48,440 bases of DNA from Pelobacter sp. UBA6093 (GTDB lineage: Bacteria > Desulfobacterota > Desulfuromonadia > Desulfuromonadales > Syntrophotaleaceae): assembly GCA_002435955.1 (NCBI GenBank), contig DIWZ01000005.1, positions 81,616 through 130,055 of the forward strand, given 5' to 3'. Position 1 is the stretch's first letter. Each line of letters starts with the position of its first letter. Below are positions 1 to 7,546 of this stretch, piece after piece. The position numbers and the translations under genes are program-made. The notes below the pieces were generated by a model that saw nothing but the letters and a program-made list of their open reading frames with translations, made no database searches and was not told the origin of the DNA.

Positions 1-33
1 TGCAGCCGGCGCATGGATAGTCCGACAGGCTCC
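1..33. repeat. REP-like palindromic element, truncated by window edge
   Basis: This stretch matches 22573-22605 at 32 of 33 positions, so it is the right half of the same palindromic element whose complete form lies at 22535-22606. The shared core is GGATAGTCCGACAG followed by a CTCC tail. The left half would lie outside the window. It sits downstream of the nrfA terminator, in an intergenic position typical of REP-type elements. Confidence 0.75.
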
Positions 34-65
34 CAGGTAGCAGCGGCCCGAAAAAGGCAGGATAA

Positions 66-100
66 CTGAAAAGGGGCCGGCAGTGCCAGCCCCTTTTCAG
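66..100 (-). terminator. Hairpin terminator downstream of nrfA
   Basis: A 16-bp stem with one mismatch (66-81 against 85-100) closes a 3-nt loop just after the nrfA stop codon. One arm ends in a CCCCTTTT run as read on the minus strand. A long separate T tract is lacking, so termination strength is uncertain. Confidence 0.6.
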
Positions 101-107
101 CTGAATC

Positions 108-1403
108 TTACGGTTTGGCGGCCATGGCGGCAATTTCCGCCTGGCGGGCAAAATCAATGGAATCGGCGAGGATGCGGGCCGCCTCCTGGGGGCTGTGAAA
201 ACCGGTGCTGTTTTCCGAGAAGATGTAATCCCAGCGCATCTGTGCGCGGCGATGCAGTTGCCGGGCCTGCGCCAACTGGGCGTCGGTGGCACCCGCCTGC
301 TGCTGTTTCACGATGGCGTCGATGGCCGAGAGCAGGGCCGCCTCGCTTTTCCGCAGCAGTTCGGCGGTCTTGGTCTGGATCAGGATCACGCGTTCCTTCA
401 GTTCCTTCTCGGGCAGGTTATGACAGCTCTGGCAGGATTGCTGGAGATTGTTCAGCGGACTGCGGATCCAGTGATCGGAAACCTTCACACTGCCCTGGCG
501 GATGTAGGGCATGTGACAGTCGGCGCAAGCCACCCCGGAACGGGCATGGATGCCGGTGCCCCACAGCTCGAAGTCAGGGTGCTGCATCTTGAGCATCGGC
601 GCTCCGGTTTCCTTGTGGGTCCAGTCGGTGAAGGCGTAAGCGTCATAGTGTTTTTCGGCGCCTTCAACGGTGCGACCCTGGCTCCAGGGGAAGGTCAGCA
701 GCTTGTTTTCACCCTTGAAATAGTATTCCACGTGGCACTGGCCGCAGACATAGGAACGCATCTCCTGGCGGCTGGCCTTGGAAATATCCACTCCCTGCTC
801 TTCCATAGCCTGAATAAAGGCGGGGCGGGTGATGCGCAGCTCCATGGTTTTGGGATTGTGGCAATCGGCGCAGGAGGTGCCGGTATGCAGCATCGGCCGC
901 AACTCATCGTAGGGCATGCTGTTGAATTTCTCCCAGCCGAGCTCGGCGATGAGGCCGGGAGCTTCGGCGGCATGACAGTTGGCGCAGGCGCCGGGTTGCT
1001 TGAACTCGGTGGTGCGTTTGGTTTCCTTCTGATCGATGAGGGCGTAATAATGTCCCCGTTCCTCGTTGTAGTCGATGCTGAAGGCATATCCGGCCCACAG
1101 GCGTTTCGCGGCGGGGGTGCGCTCCAGTCGACTGTAGGGCTCGGATCCACCGTAGGCGGTGCTGCCGTAGTTGGTTTGCGTCTTGACGAAAGTGTCGTAC
1201 TCAAACGGGAAATTCTTGCCCCACACCGCCGGATCGAGTTCTTTGTCGCTCATCTCGACTACTTTGAGGGGATACTGCAAGGCTTCCAGCTTACGTTGGC
1301 GGATATTCAGCAGCAACAGGGCAACCACCACACTGCCGACAACGGCGAGCACAAAAATGCTCACCGCCAGCCGCCCTGGAGTAAACAGGGATTTGAACGT
1401 CAT
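108..1403 (-). CDS. nrfA: Ammonia-forming cytochrome c nitrite reductase, pentahaem (NrfA)
   Basis: This protein reduces nitrite to ammonium with six electrons on the outer face of the membrane. It has 431 residues. An N-terminal hydrophobic segment (about residues 12-33) is an uncleaved anchor or signal. Five haem motifs are visible: CANCH (140-144), CADCH (178-182), CGQCH (220-224), CADCH (293-297) and CQSCH (324-328). By alignment with the remembered E. coli sequence the first is the catalytic haem 1, which in classical NrfA is CXXCK; here it is CXXCH. Active-site Tyr228 and His275 and the calcium ligands Glu226, Lys272 and Gln274 appear conserved. It follows nrfH by 15 bp, and NrfH is its quinol-oxidising partner. 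A GGAAAGGA stretch precedes the ATG. Confidence 0.95.
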   Translation of the reverse strand: MTFKSLFTPGRLAVSIFVLAVVGSVVVALLLLNIRQRKLEALQYPLKVVEMSDKELDPAVWGKNFPFEYDTFVKTQTNYGSTAYGGSEPYSRLERTPAAKRLWAGYAFSIDYNEERGHYYALIDQKETKRTTEFKQPGACANCHAAEAPGLIAELGWEKFNSMPYDELRPMLHTGTSCADCHNPKTMELRITRPAFIQAMEEQGVDISKASRQEMRSYVCGQCHVEYYFKGENKLLTFPWSQGRTVEGAEKHYDAYAFTDWTHKETGAPMLKMQHPDFELWGTGIHARSGVACADCHMPYIRQGSVKVSDHWIRSPLNNLQQSCQSCHNLPEKELKERVILIQTKTAELLRKSEAALLSAIDAIVKQQQAGATDAQLAQARQLHRRAQMRWDYIFSENSTGFHSPQEAARILADSIDFARQAEIAAMAAKP

Positions 1404-1418
1404 GCTCGATTCCTTTCC

Positions 1419-1886
1419 TTATCTGCGAGTGCCATGTCCGACGTTGCCGTGGCAGTGCAGGCAGTCCACCTGTTGCCCTTTTGCATTGCTCACCATGCGG
1501 TCGATCACGGAACTATGGCAGCGCATGCAGTTGTCCATGGCAATCTGACGGTTGAAGGGGCGGATACGCAACGGATCCTGGATGTTACCAGTGGTGAAGG
1601 CCTGGCTGTGGTTCCAGCCGTTGATGGCCTTGACGGCATACTTGCCCAAGAGATTATGCGGGGTATGACAGCTGTTGCAGTTGGCAACGGCTTTGTGACT
1701 GCCGCGATTCCAGGCATCGAAAGTGTCGCGCATGATATGGCAATTGAGGCAGGCCTGCGGATCGTCGCGAAAGTATGACAGGCCGCGTGCGTAGATGAAC
1801 GTCAGCCCGGTTAGACCGACCAGTATCCCCAGGGTCAGGGGCAGCAGCCACCGGAAAGCGTGGGGCAAGCGCCGTGGTGCGGACAT
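1419..1886 (-). CDS. nrfH: Cytochrome c nitrite reductase small subunit, tetrahaem (NrfH)
   Basis: NrfH is the membrane-anchored NapC/NirT-family quinol dehydrogenase that passes electrons from the quinone pool to NrfA. The 155-residue protein has one N-terminal membrane helix (about 12-33). It has four haem sites: CLNCH (46-50), CNSCH (70-74), CMRCH (120-124) and CLHCH (142-146). The first lies in CXXCHXM, with Met52 as the likely haem 1 ligand, which is a NrfH signature. It is the first gene of the nrfHA operon and has a good sigma70-type promoter upstream. Its length and haem count match the family. Confidence 0.95.
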   Translation of the reverse strand: MSAPRRLPHAFRWLLPLTLGILVGLTGLTFIYARGLSYFRDDPQACLNCHIMRDTFDAWNRGSHKAVANCNSCHTPHNLLGKYAVKAINGWNHSQAFTTGNIQDPLRIRPFNRQIAMDNCMRCHSSVIDRMVSNAKGQQVDCLHCHGNVGHGTRR

Positions 1887-1939
1887 CCAGGCATCCTTTC
1901 TTGAGGTAAAAAATATGCTGCCGATCGCGGAATTTCAGA

Positions 1940-1968
1940 ATTCTAACCTTGCTTGACCTGCAATGCAA
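1940..1968 (-). promoter_or_regulatory. Predicted sigma70 promoter of nrfHA
   Basis: On the minus strand TTGCAT (1963-1968) and TAGAAT (1940-1945) are separated by exactly 17 bp, about 55-80 bp upstream of the nrfH start. The surrounding sequence is rich in TTGCA/TGCAA words. No FNR-like TTGAT-N4-ATCAA site was found here, unlike hcp and nirB. Confidence 0.5.
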
Positions 1969-2061
1969 GCCTGCACTTGCAGTAAACCCCGAGGATATCT
2001 GGCATAAACAGAATTTTTTCTGAATATCGATTTTGCCTGTTGCCAATAGTCATATTTTTAC

Positions 2062-2078
2062 ATAGGGTATGACCCTAT
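2062..2078. promoter_or_regulatory. Operator-like palindrome upstream of the CsoR-type repressor gene
   Basis: ATAGGGT-ATG-ACCCTAT is a perfect 7-bp inverted repeat with a 3-bp spacer. It lies 20 bp before the repressor start, just ahead of an AAGGAG ribosome site (2086-2091). The short G tract and C tract flanked by AT resemble operators of the CsoR/RcnR family, so autoregulation of this gene and the efflux gene behind it is likely. Confidence 0.6.
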
Positions 2079-2097
2079 ACTCTACAAGGAGAACATC

Positions 2098-2376
2098 ATG
2101 AGTCTTTGCGGATCGGACCAGGACAAAGAACGCCTTCTCAAACGCCTGCATCGTATCGAGGGCCAGGTCAGGGGGCTATGCGGCATGATCGAAAAGGACC
2201 GGGACTGCATCGAAGTCTTGCGCCAGATTGCCTCGGCCACCATGGCCCTTAAGGGGGTCTGGCTGCAGGTCGTAGGCGATCACTTGCGCGGCTGTGTCAA
2301 ACAGGCGGTCCTGGATGGTGACAACAGCGATCAGCTCATCGAGGAATTGACGGACCTGCTGCGAAAAGTACGCTGA
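2098..2376 (+). CDS. CsoR/RcnR-family metal-sensing repressor (DmeR-like by context)
   Basis: This 92-residue all-helical protein belongs to the CsoR/RcnR/FrmR family of tetrameric repressors, which release DNA when they bind metal. The family core, LHRIEGQVRG at about residues 17-26, is clear. The likely metal ligands are Cys37, His62 and Cys66, the Cys-His-Cys set of Cu(I)-sensing CsoR, rather than the His-rich set of nickel/cobalt RcnR. The gene lies 33 bp before a DmeF-like efflux gene, an arrangement known for cobalt/nickel DmeRF systems. The metal specificity is therefore open: ligands suggest copper, context suggests cobalt or nickel. A palindromic operator lies upstream. Confidence 0.85.
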   Translation: MSLCGSDQDKERLLKRLHRIEGQVRGLCGMIEKDRDCIEVLRQIASATMALKGVWLQVVGDHLRGCVKQAVLDGDNSDQLIEELTDLLRKVR

Positions 2377-2409
2377 TCCAAGCCTTAGACTCAAGGAGGC
2401 CATCGTTCC

Positions 2410-3339
2410 ATGCATGATATCGACCACCAGCAAGCCACTTGCTCCCATACTCACGGCATTCAAGCCGAGGAGCATGGCAACGAAAACAAAACCTTTCGCG
2501 TAGTCATTTTAACCCTCGGCACCATGCTGATCGAGGTGGCGGCGGGATACCTGACCGGGTCTATGGCCTTACTGGCGGACGGTTGGCACATGGGCACGCA
2601 TGCCTTTGCCCTGGGCATTACCTGGCTGGCCTATATCCTGGCCAGAAAGCATGCCCATTCGCGGATCTTCAGTTTCGGTACGGGGAAATTCGGCATCCTG
2701 GCCGGCTATACCAGCGCCCTGTTCCTGTGTGTCGCCGCCGTATCCATGCTCTACCAATCGGTGGAACGCTTGCTGTTTCCCGTGACCATTGCCTTTAACG
2801 AAGCTATTGCCGTGGCCGTACTGGGTCTGATTGTCAACGCTGCCAGTATCGCTATCATGCACGGTCACGGGCATGACCACGGCCACTGCCACCAGCACGA
2901 TCACAGTTTCAGGGCCGCCTACCTGCACGTCATCGCCGATGCCATGACCTCCGTACTGGCCATTGCCGCCCTGCTTACCGGCAAATATCTGGGTTGGGCC
3001 TTTCTCGACCCTGTCATGGGGATGGTCGGCGGCCTGCTGATACTGCGCTGGGCCTGGATACTGATCGGACAGACGGGGCGCATTCTACTGGACGGCAGGG
3101 CCCCGGACGAAATTTACGGTCAAATCCGCATGGCCCTTGAATCCGACAATGACAGCCGGGTGATCGACTTGCGGGTCTGGTATCTCGGTTCCCATGACCT
3201 GGCGGCAATGATCGCCGTGGAAAGCGGGGAAGCCCGCATCCCCGGTGACTACCGGCAGAGGCTTGAAAATATCCATGGACTGCACCATATTACGGTGGAG
3301 GTACATCCCCGTGACCGTGACAACCAAAGTGCGGTTTGA
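2410..3339 (+). CDS. dmeF: Cation diffusion facilitator, DmeF-like Co2+/Ni2+/Zn2+ efflux protein
   Basis: This inner-membrane proton-coupled antiporter exports divalent metal. The 309-residue protein has the six-helix CDF fold. The first metal-site half is DGWHMGTH (57-64) and the second is HVIAD (173-177). The DGWHM form with His in place of the final Asp is typical of the DmeF subgroup. A His-rich cytoplasmic loop (about 151-165, HGHGHDHGHCHQHDH) lies between helices 4 and 5, and the N terminus is also His-rich. It follows the CsoR-type repressor by 33 bp and precedes the cation antiporter gene by 27 bp, so the three probably form one operon. Confidence 0.85.
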   Translation: MHDIDHQQATCSHTHGIQAEEHGNENKTFRVVILTLGTMLIEVAAGYLTGSMALLADGWHMGTHAFALGITWLAYILARKHAHSRIFSFGTGKFGILAGYTSALFLCVAAVSMLYQSVERLLFPVTIAFNEAIAVAVLGLIVNAASIAIMHGHGHDHGHCHQHDHSFRAAYLHVIADAMTSVLAIAALLTGKYLGWAFLDPVMGMVGGLLILRWAWILIGQTGRILLDGRAPDEIYGQIRMALESDNDSRVIDLRVWYLGSHDLAAMIAVESGEARIPGDYRQRLENIHGLHHITVEVHPRDRDNQSAV

Positions 3340-3366
3340 TCTGCGATTTTATCCCAGGGAAATTTC

Positions 3367-4443
3367 ATGGACGTCTTGACCCTCATCCTGCTCGTGGCAG
3401 GCTTTGTCCTCCTCATCGGCGGCGCCGAACTGCTGGTGCGCGGCGCCGCGCACCTGGCCTCAGATCTGGGGATCTCGCCGCTGGTGGTCGGCCTGACCGT
3501 CGTATCGTTCGGCACCAGCGCTCCGGAACTGGCAGTCAGCACCTTTTCCGCATGGAACGGTCAGGCCGGACTGGCGCTGGGCAATGTGGTGGGCAGCAAT
3601 ATCTGCAATATCCTGCTGATTCTCGGCGTCTCGGCGCTGGTAGCGCCCCTGGCGGTTGCGCGACAGGTCGTACGCCTGGAGGTACCAATCATGCTGGCAG
3701 CCTCCTTGCTGCTGATGCTGCTGAGTTTAAATAGCGGCCTGGAACGCTGGGAAGGGCTGCTGATGTTTGCCTGTGCCGTGGCGTATGTCAGCTGGACCAT
3801 CATGCGCAGCCGCAAGGAAAACCGCGACGAGGCACCCCATTGTGATCTGCCCGCAGGTCCCCGACCCAGACGGCTGTGGCAGATCCTGCAGATTATGGCC
3901 GGGCTGGCCCTGCTCGGTTCTGGCTCGCACTGGCTGGTGGGCGGCGCCGTCAGCATCGCCACTTACTTCGGCGTCAGCGACATGGTCATCGGACTGACGG
4001 TGGTGGCCATCGGCACCTCGCTGCCCGAACTGGCCACCTCGGCGCTGGCCGCCCTGCGCGGTCAACGGGACATCGCCGTCGGCAATGTGATCGGCAGCAA
4101 TATTTTCAACATCCTGTTGGTTCTGGGCCTGACAGCCAGCGTGGCACCGGTGGCCATCGCCATCCCGCAGCAGGCCATGATGGTCGACTTGCCCATCATG
4201 CTGGCAGCCAGCTTCGCCGCCCTGTCGATTTTTCTGACCGGACACCGCATCGATCGCTGGGAAGGAGGTCTGTTTTTCGGCTATTTCGTCGCCTACATCG
4301 TCTTTACCGTCCTCCACGCCCTGCGCCACCCGCACATGGATCTGTTTGTGCAGGCCATGACGTTTTTCTTCATCCCCCTGACCGCAATTACCCTGGTACT
4401 GTCCCTGTGGCGGGCCAGGCGCCAGCGTCGCACACCAACCTGA
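3367..4443 (+). CDS. Calcium/sodium (cation/proton) antiporter, YrbG/CaxA type
   Basis: This is an inner-membrane exchanger of the Na+/Ca2+ exchanger superfamily with two inverted five-helix repeats. Each repeat carries both ion-binding signatures: GTSAPELA with GNVVGSNICN in the first half, and GTSLPELA with GNVIGSNIFN in the second. At 358 residues it is slightly longer than E. coli YrbG and has a hydrophilic central loop (about residues 138-165). It is the last gene of the repressor-dmeF unit and is followed by a strong terminator. Calcium is the best-supported substrate by family. A role in metal-stress ion balance is inferred only from its neighbours. Confidence 0.85.
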   Translation: MDVLTLILLVAGFVLLIGGAELLVRGAAHLASDLGISPLVVGLTVVSFGTSAPELAVSTFSAWNGQAGLALGNVVGSNICNILLILGVSALVAPLAVARQVVRLEVPIMLAASLLLMLLSLNSGLERWEGLLMFACAVAYVSWTIMRSRKENRDEAPHCDLPAGPRPRRLWQILQIMAGLALLGSGSHWLVGGAVSIATYFGVSDMVIGLTVVAIGTSLPELATSALAALRGQRDIAVGNVIGSNIFNILLVLGLTASVAPVAIAIPQQAMMVDLPIMLAASFAALSIFLTGHRIDRWEGGLFFGYFVAYIVFTVLHALRHPHMDLFVQAMTFFFIPLTAITLVLSLWRARRQRRTPT

Positions 4444-4472
4444 TCCCCATCACTAGCGAATGAATTCAACCG

Positions 4473-4500
4473 GGCGATCCTTGCGATCGCCTTTTTTATT
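4473..4500 (+). terminator. Rho-independent terminator after the antiporter gene
   Basis: GGCGATC (4473-4479), loop CTTGC, GATCGCC (4485-4491), then a T-rich tract CTTTTTTATTT. It closes the metal-efflux operon. Confidence 0.85.
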
Positions 4501-4631
4501 TCCTGCTTGTCCGCGTCCCGCCAGGTGATGGCACGCAAAGTGTCCCTGGGAATCTGTCGGAAATCCCGCCTGTAACCTGCTGAAATCATGGTTGCCCCCA
4601 CAAAAAAATTGATGCAGATCAAAAAAACCGG

Positions 4632-4700
4632 TTGACAAGCCACGCCCTATATATTACCTATTTAGTCATCATTACCGAATTGGTCATAATTAAACGGAGG
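4632..4700 (+). promoter_or_regulatory. Promoter/operator region of the Rrf2-coo operon
   Basis: A consensus TTGACA (4632-4637) is followed 17 bp later by TACCTA, a weak -10. An AT-rich stretch TATATATTA (4648-4656) lies between them. Two direct repeats, TTAGTCAT (4662-4669) and TTGGTCAT (4680-4687), are 18 bp apart, close to two helical turns, just before the ACGGAGG ribosome site (4694-4700). They are candidate binding sites for the Rrf2 protein encoded next. Confidence 0.45.
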
Positions 4701-4710
4701 GGGAAGATCC

Positions 4711-5109
4711 ATGATTACCAGGGAAGCCGATTACTGCATCCGCACCATTTTGTATCTCTCCCGCCCGGAGCATCGGCAGCAGCCGATGCCGGTGGAGGAA
4801 CTGGCCCGGGAGATGGCTATCCCTTCCCCCTTTCTGCGCAAGATCCTGGCAAAACTCATCGATGCCGGAATGGTGGTCAGCCACCGGGGGCGCCACGGCG
4901 GTCTGACCCTGAATGGCGCACCCGAGCAGATCAGCCTGCTGGCCATCCTGCAACTGGCGGATGACAAGGGACTGTTGCTGAATCAATGCCTCGGCCACAA
5001 CGGCTCCTGCACCCGTAAGGGGACCTGCACGGTGCACGGTGCCATGCAAAAACTGCAATCCGTGATGGAGAAGCATCTGCAATCCATCACTTTTGATCAA
5101 CTTACCTGA
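4711..5109 (+). CDS. Rrf2-family iron-sulfur transcriptional regulator of the CO dehydrogenase operon
   Basis: This is a 132-residue winged-helix regulator of the Rrf2 family (IscR, NsrR, RsrR). The N-terminal half carries the DNA-binding helices, with the typical ending LIDAGMVVSHRGRHGGL (50-66). Three cysteines in the C-terminal half (Cys93, Cys100, Cys106; C-x6-C-x5-C) fit the iron-sulfur cluster ligands of the family. It starts 10 bp after ACGGAGG and lies 47 bp before cooS, so it most likely controls the coo genes. Family members sense Fe-S status, NO or redox; direct sensing of CO is only a possibility. The usual CO regulators CooA and RcoM are not in this window. Confidence 0.88.
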   Translation: MITREADYCIRTILYLSRPEHRQQPMPVEELAREMAIPSPFLRKILAKLIDAGMVVSHRGRHGGLTLNGAPEQISLLAILQLADDKGLLLNQCLGHNGSCTRKGTCTVHGAMQKLQSVMEKHLQSITFDQLT

Positions 5110-5156
5110 GCTACTTAATCCATCAACCAAACACCATCAAAACCTGGAGGGAACCA

Positions 5157-7046
5157 ATGTCACGCTGTAAATCCGCAGATACTCGCCTGTCAAACTACCT
5201 GGACACCAAAACCGACATCAACACCGCTTTTGACCGCTTCGCCGAACAGAAAGTGAAATGCGGCTTCGGCAAACTCGGCGTCTGTTGTCGACTCTGTTCC
5301 AACGGTCCCTGCCGCATCACCCCCGACTCCCCTAAAGGGGTCTGCGGCGCCACCGCCGACAGTATCGTGGCACGCAATTTCCTGCGCATGGTCGCCGCCG
5401 GCTCCGCCTGCTACCTGCATGTCTGCGAAGCCACCGCGAAACGTCTGAAATCGATCGGCGAAGGTGTTTCCCCCCTGCCGCTCCGCTCGAAACAATCCCT
5501 TGATGAACTGGCCGCCAAGTTCGGCATCGAAGCCGCTACCACAGAGGAAAAGGCTCGCCTGGTGGCCGACAAGGTGCTGGCCGACCTGTACAAACCGCGC
5601 GATGAAAAGATGGAACTGGTCGAATTCATGGCGCCCAAGGAACGCATCGACACCTGGAAGAAACTGGGTATCCTCCCCGGCGGCGCCAAGTCGGAAGTCT
5701 TCGACGCCCTCGTGAAAACCAGCACCAACCTCAATACCGATCCCGTCGATCAGATGCTGCACGTTCTCAATCTCGGCATCAGCACCGGCCTGTACGGTCT
5801 GGCCATGACCAACCTGATGAACGACGTCATCATGGGCGAACCGGTAATCCGCACCGCTTCCACCGGTTTCTCCGTCGCCGACCCCGACTACGTCAACATT
5901 GCCGTCAGCGGCCACAGCCACTCGGTGTTCGGCGGACTCATCGCCCTGCTGGAATCGGAAGCCGGCCAGGCCATCGGCCGCGAGGTGGGCGCCAAGGGCA
6001 TCAAGCTGGTCGGCATGACCTGCGTCGGCCAGGACATGCAGTTGCGCGCCGGGGCCAGCGGTACCGACATCTTCTGCGGCCAGGCCGGCAACAATTTCAC
6101 CCAGGAGGCGCTGCTCTCCACCGGCGCCATCGACATGGTGATCAGCGAGTTCAACTGTACCCTGTCCGGCATCGAGCCTATCGCCGCCAAACAGAACGTC
6201 AAGCTGATCTGTCTTGACGACGTGGCCAAGCAGACCACCGCCGAATTGCTGCCTGACGAACTCGGCAAAGAGATGGAGCTGGCCCGGCAATTGGCCAACA
6301 TGGCCGCGCAGCAACATAAACAGCGCCGCGCCATCGACACCGGCGTGATCCTCGACATCCCCCAACACGGCTTCGGCGACGTGGTCACCGGCGTCAGCGA
6401 AAAATCCCTGGTGAAACTCCTGGGCGGCTCAGTACAACCCCTCATCGACCTGATCGCCAGCGGTCAGATCAAAGGGGTGGTCGGGGTGCTCGGCTGCTCC
6501 AACCTGGCCGAAGGCGGCCACGACGTGATGACCGTCAACCTGACCCGCGAACTGATCAAGCGCGACATCCTGGTGCTGTCGGCCGGTTGCACCACCGGCG
6601 GTCTGGCCAACGTCGGTCTTTGTTCACCGGGCGCCAAGGATCTTGCCGGTCCCGGTCTCAAAGCGGTGTGCGAAGCCCTCGGCATCCCTCCGGTGCTTAA
6701 CTTCGGACCCTGCCTGAGCATCGGCCGCATCGAAATGGTGGCCCAGGCCCTGGCCAAGACCATGAACATCTCCATGCCGGAGCTGCCGGTGGTCATCAGC
6801 GCTCCTCAGTGGCTGGAAGAACAAGCCCTGGCGGACGGCGCCTTCGGCCTGGCCATGGGACTGACCCTGCATCTGGCCCAGATGCCGCCGGTAGCCGGTT
6901 CCCCCATCATCACCAAGCTGCTTACCGAGGATCTGCCCGCCATCACCGGCGGCCGGTTGTTCATCGAATCCGATCCGGTCAAAACCGCAGAGCAGATGGC
7001 CGCCATCATTGCCGGCAAACTCCAGGCGCTGGGGGTGGCCGTATGA
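5157..7046 (+). CDS. cooS: Anaerobic Ni-Fe carbon monoxide dehydrogenase catalytic subunit
   Basis: CooS catalyses CO + H2O to CO2 + 2H+ + 2e- on a Ni-Fe-S C-cluster in the cytoplasm. The protein has 629 residues, near the usual length. By comparison with the remembered Carboxydothermus CODH-II, Cys35 and Cys43 fit the subunit-bridging D-cluster. Cys44, Cys47, Cys52 and Cys63 fit the B-cluster. The C-cluster ligands fit His253 or His255, Cys289, Cys334, Cys447, Cys478 and Cys519, so all key residues are present. The gene has a GGAGGG ribosome site and overlaps cooF by 4 bp (ATGA). No cooC nickel-insertion gene and no acetyl-CoA synthase genes lie nearby. Confidence 0.95.
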   Translation: MSRCKSADTRLSNYLDTKTDINTAFDRFAEQKVKCGFGKLGVCCRLCSNGPCRITPDSPKGVCGATADSIVARNFLRMVAAGSACYLHVCEATAKRLKSIGEGVSPLPLRSKQSLDELAAKFGIEAATTEEKARLVADKVLADLYKPRDEKMELVEFMAPKERIDTWKKLGILPGGAKSEVFDALVKTSTNLNTDPVDQMLHVLNLGISTGLYGLAMTNLMNDVIMGEPVIRTASTGFSVADPDYVNIAVSGHSHSVFGGLIALLESEAGQAIGREVGAKGIKLVGMTCVGQDMQLRAGASGTDIFCGQAGNNFTQEALLSTGAIDMVISEFNCTLSGIEPIAAKQNVKLICLDDVAKQTTAELLPDELGKEMELARQLANMAAQQHKQRRAIDTGVILDIPQHGFGDVVTGVSEKSLVKLLGGSVQPLIDLIASGQIKGVVGVLGCSNLAEGGHDVMTVNLTRELIKRDILVLSAGCTTGGLANVGLCSPGAKDLAGPGLKAVCEALGIPPVLNFGPCLSIGRIEMVAQALAKTMNISMPELPVVISAPQWLEEQALADGAFGLAMGLTLHLAQMPPVAGSPIITKLLTEDLPAITGGRLFIESDPVKTAEQMAAIIAGKLQALGVAV

Positions 7047-7546
7047 GAAAAAAAACCATCGACGTTGCCAAATGCACTGGTTGCAAAAACTGTGAACTGG
7101 CTTGCATCGTCGCGCACAGCTCCAATGAAAACCTGCAGCAGGCTTACAAGGATGGCGGCATCGCCGCCATCCGCCCCCGCTGCAAGGTGGCCCAGACCGA
7201 CGACGGCCAGAATTATCCCCGGCACTGTAAGCACTGTGAGGATCCGCAATGCGTGCGGGCCTGCATGAGCGGCGCCCTGAACAAAGGCGAAGACGGCTAC
7301 GTGGTCTGCGATACCGAAACCTGTGTCGGCTGCTACATGTGCGTCATGAGCTGTGCCAGCGGCTCTGCCCGGCCTGCCACCAGCGGTCGGCGCATGGCAC
7401 TTAAATGCGACGGCTGTGCATCGCGAAGCGACATGGCCTGCGTGGAGAACTGCCCGACCGGATGCTTGAGCGTTGCAGAAGCCGACCTGCAAGGAGACTG
7501 CGTGGAATATGTCAACCAGCCACAGCCAAGGGAGGGGAGCGTATGA
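7043..7546 (+). CDS. cooF: CooF-like polyferredoxin, electron acceptor of CooS
   Basis: This 167-residue iron-sulfur protein carries electrons from CooS. The first motif is CTGCKNCELAC (residues 11-21). Further cysteine groups occur in HCKHCEDPQCVRAC, CVGCYMCVMSC and CDGCASR...CVENCPTGC, enough for about four [4Fe-4S] clusters. The start is fixed by the ATGA overlap with the cooS stop; longer open frames upstream run inside cooS and lack family similarity. Its stop in turn overlaps the start of the next gene by ATGA, so the three proteins are translationally coupled. CooF-type ferredoxins link CODH to partners such as hydrogenase or, as here, an FAD/NAD oxidoreductase. Confidence 0.92.
   Translation: MRKKTIDVAKCTGCKNCELACIVAHSSNENLQQAYKDGGIAAIRPRCKVAQTDDGQNYPRHCKHCEDPQCVRACMSGALNKGEDGYVVCDTETCVGCYMCVMSCASGSARPATSGRRMALKCDGCASRSDMACVENCPTGCLSVAEADLQGDCVEYVNQPQPREGSV

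Noticed and set aside
5190..6368. A 392-codon minus-strand frame inside cooS
   Set aside because: cooS is intact with all cluster ligands; the antisense frame is a composition artefact.
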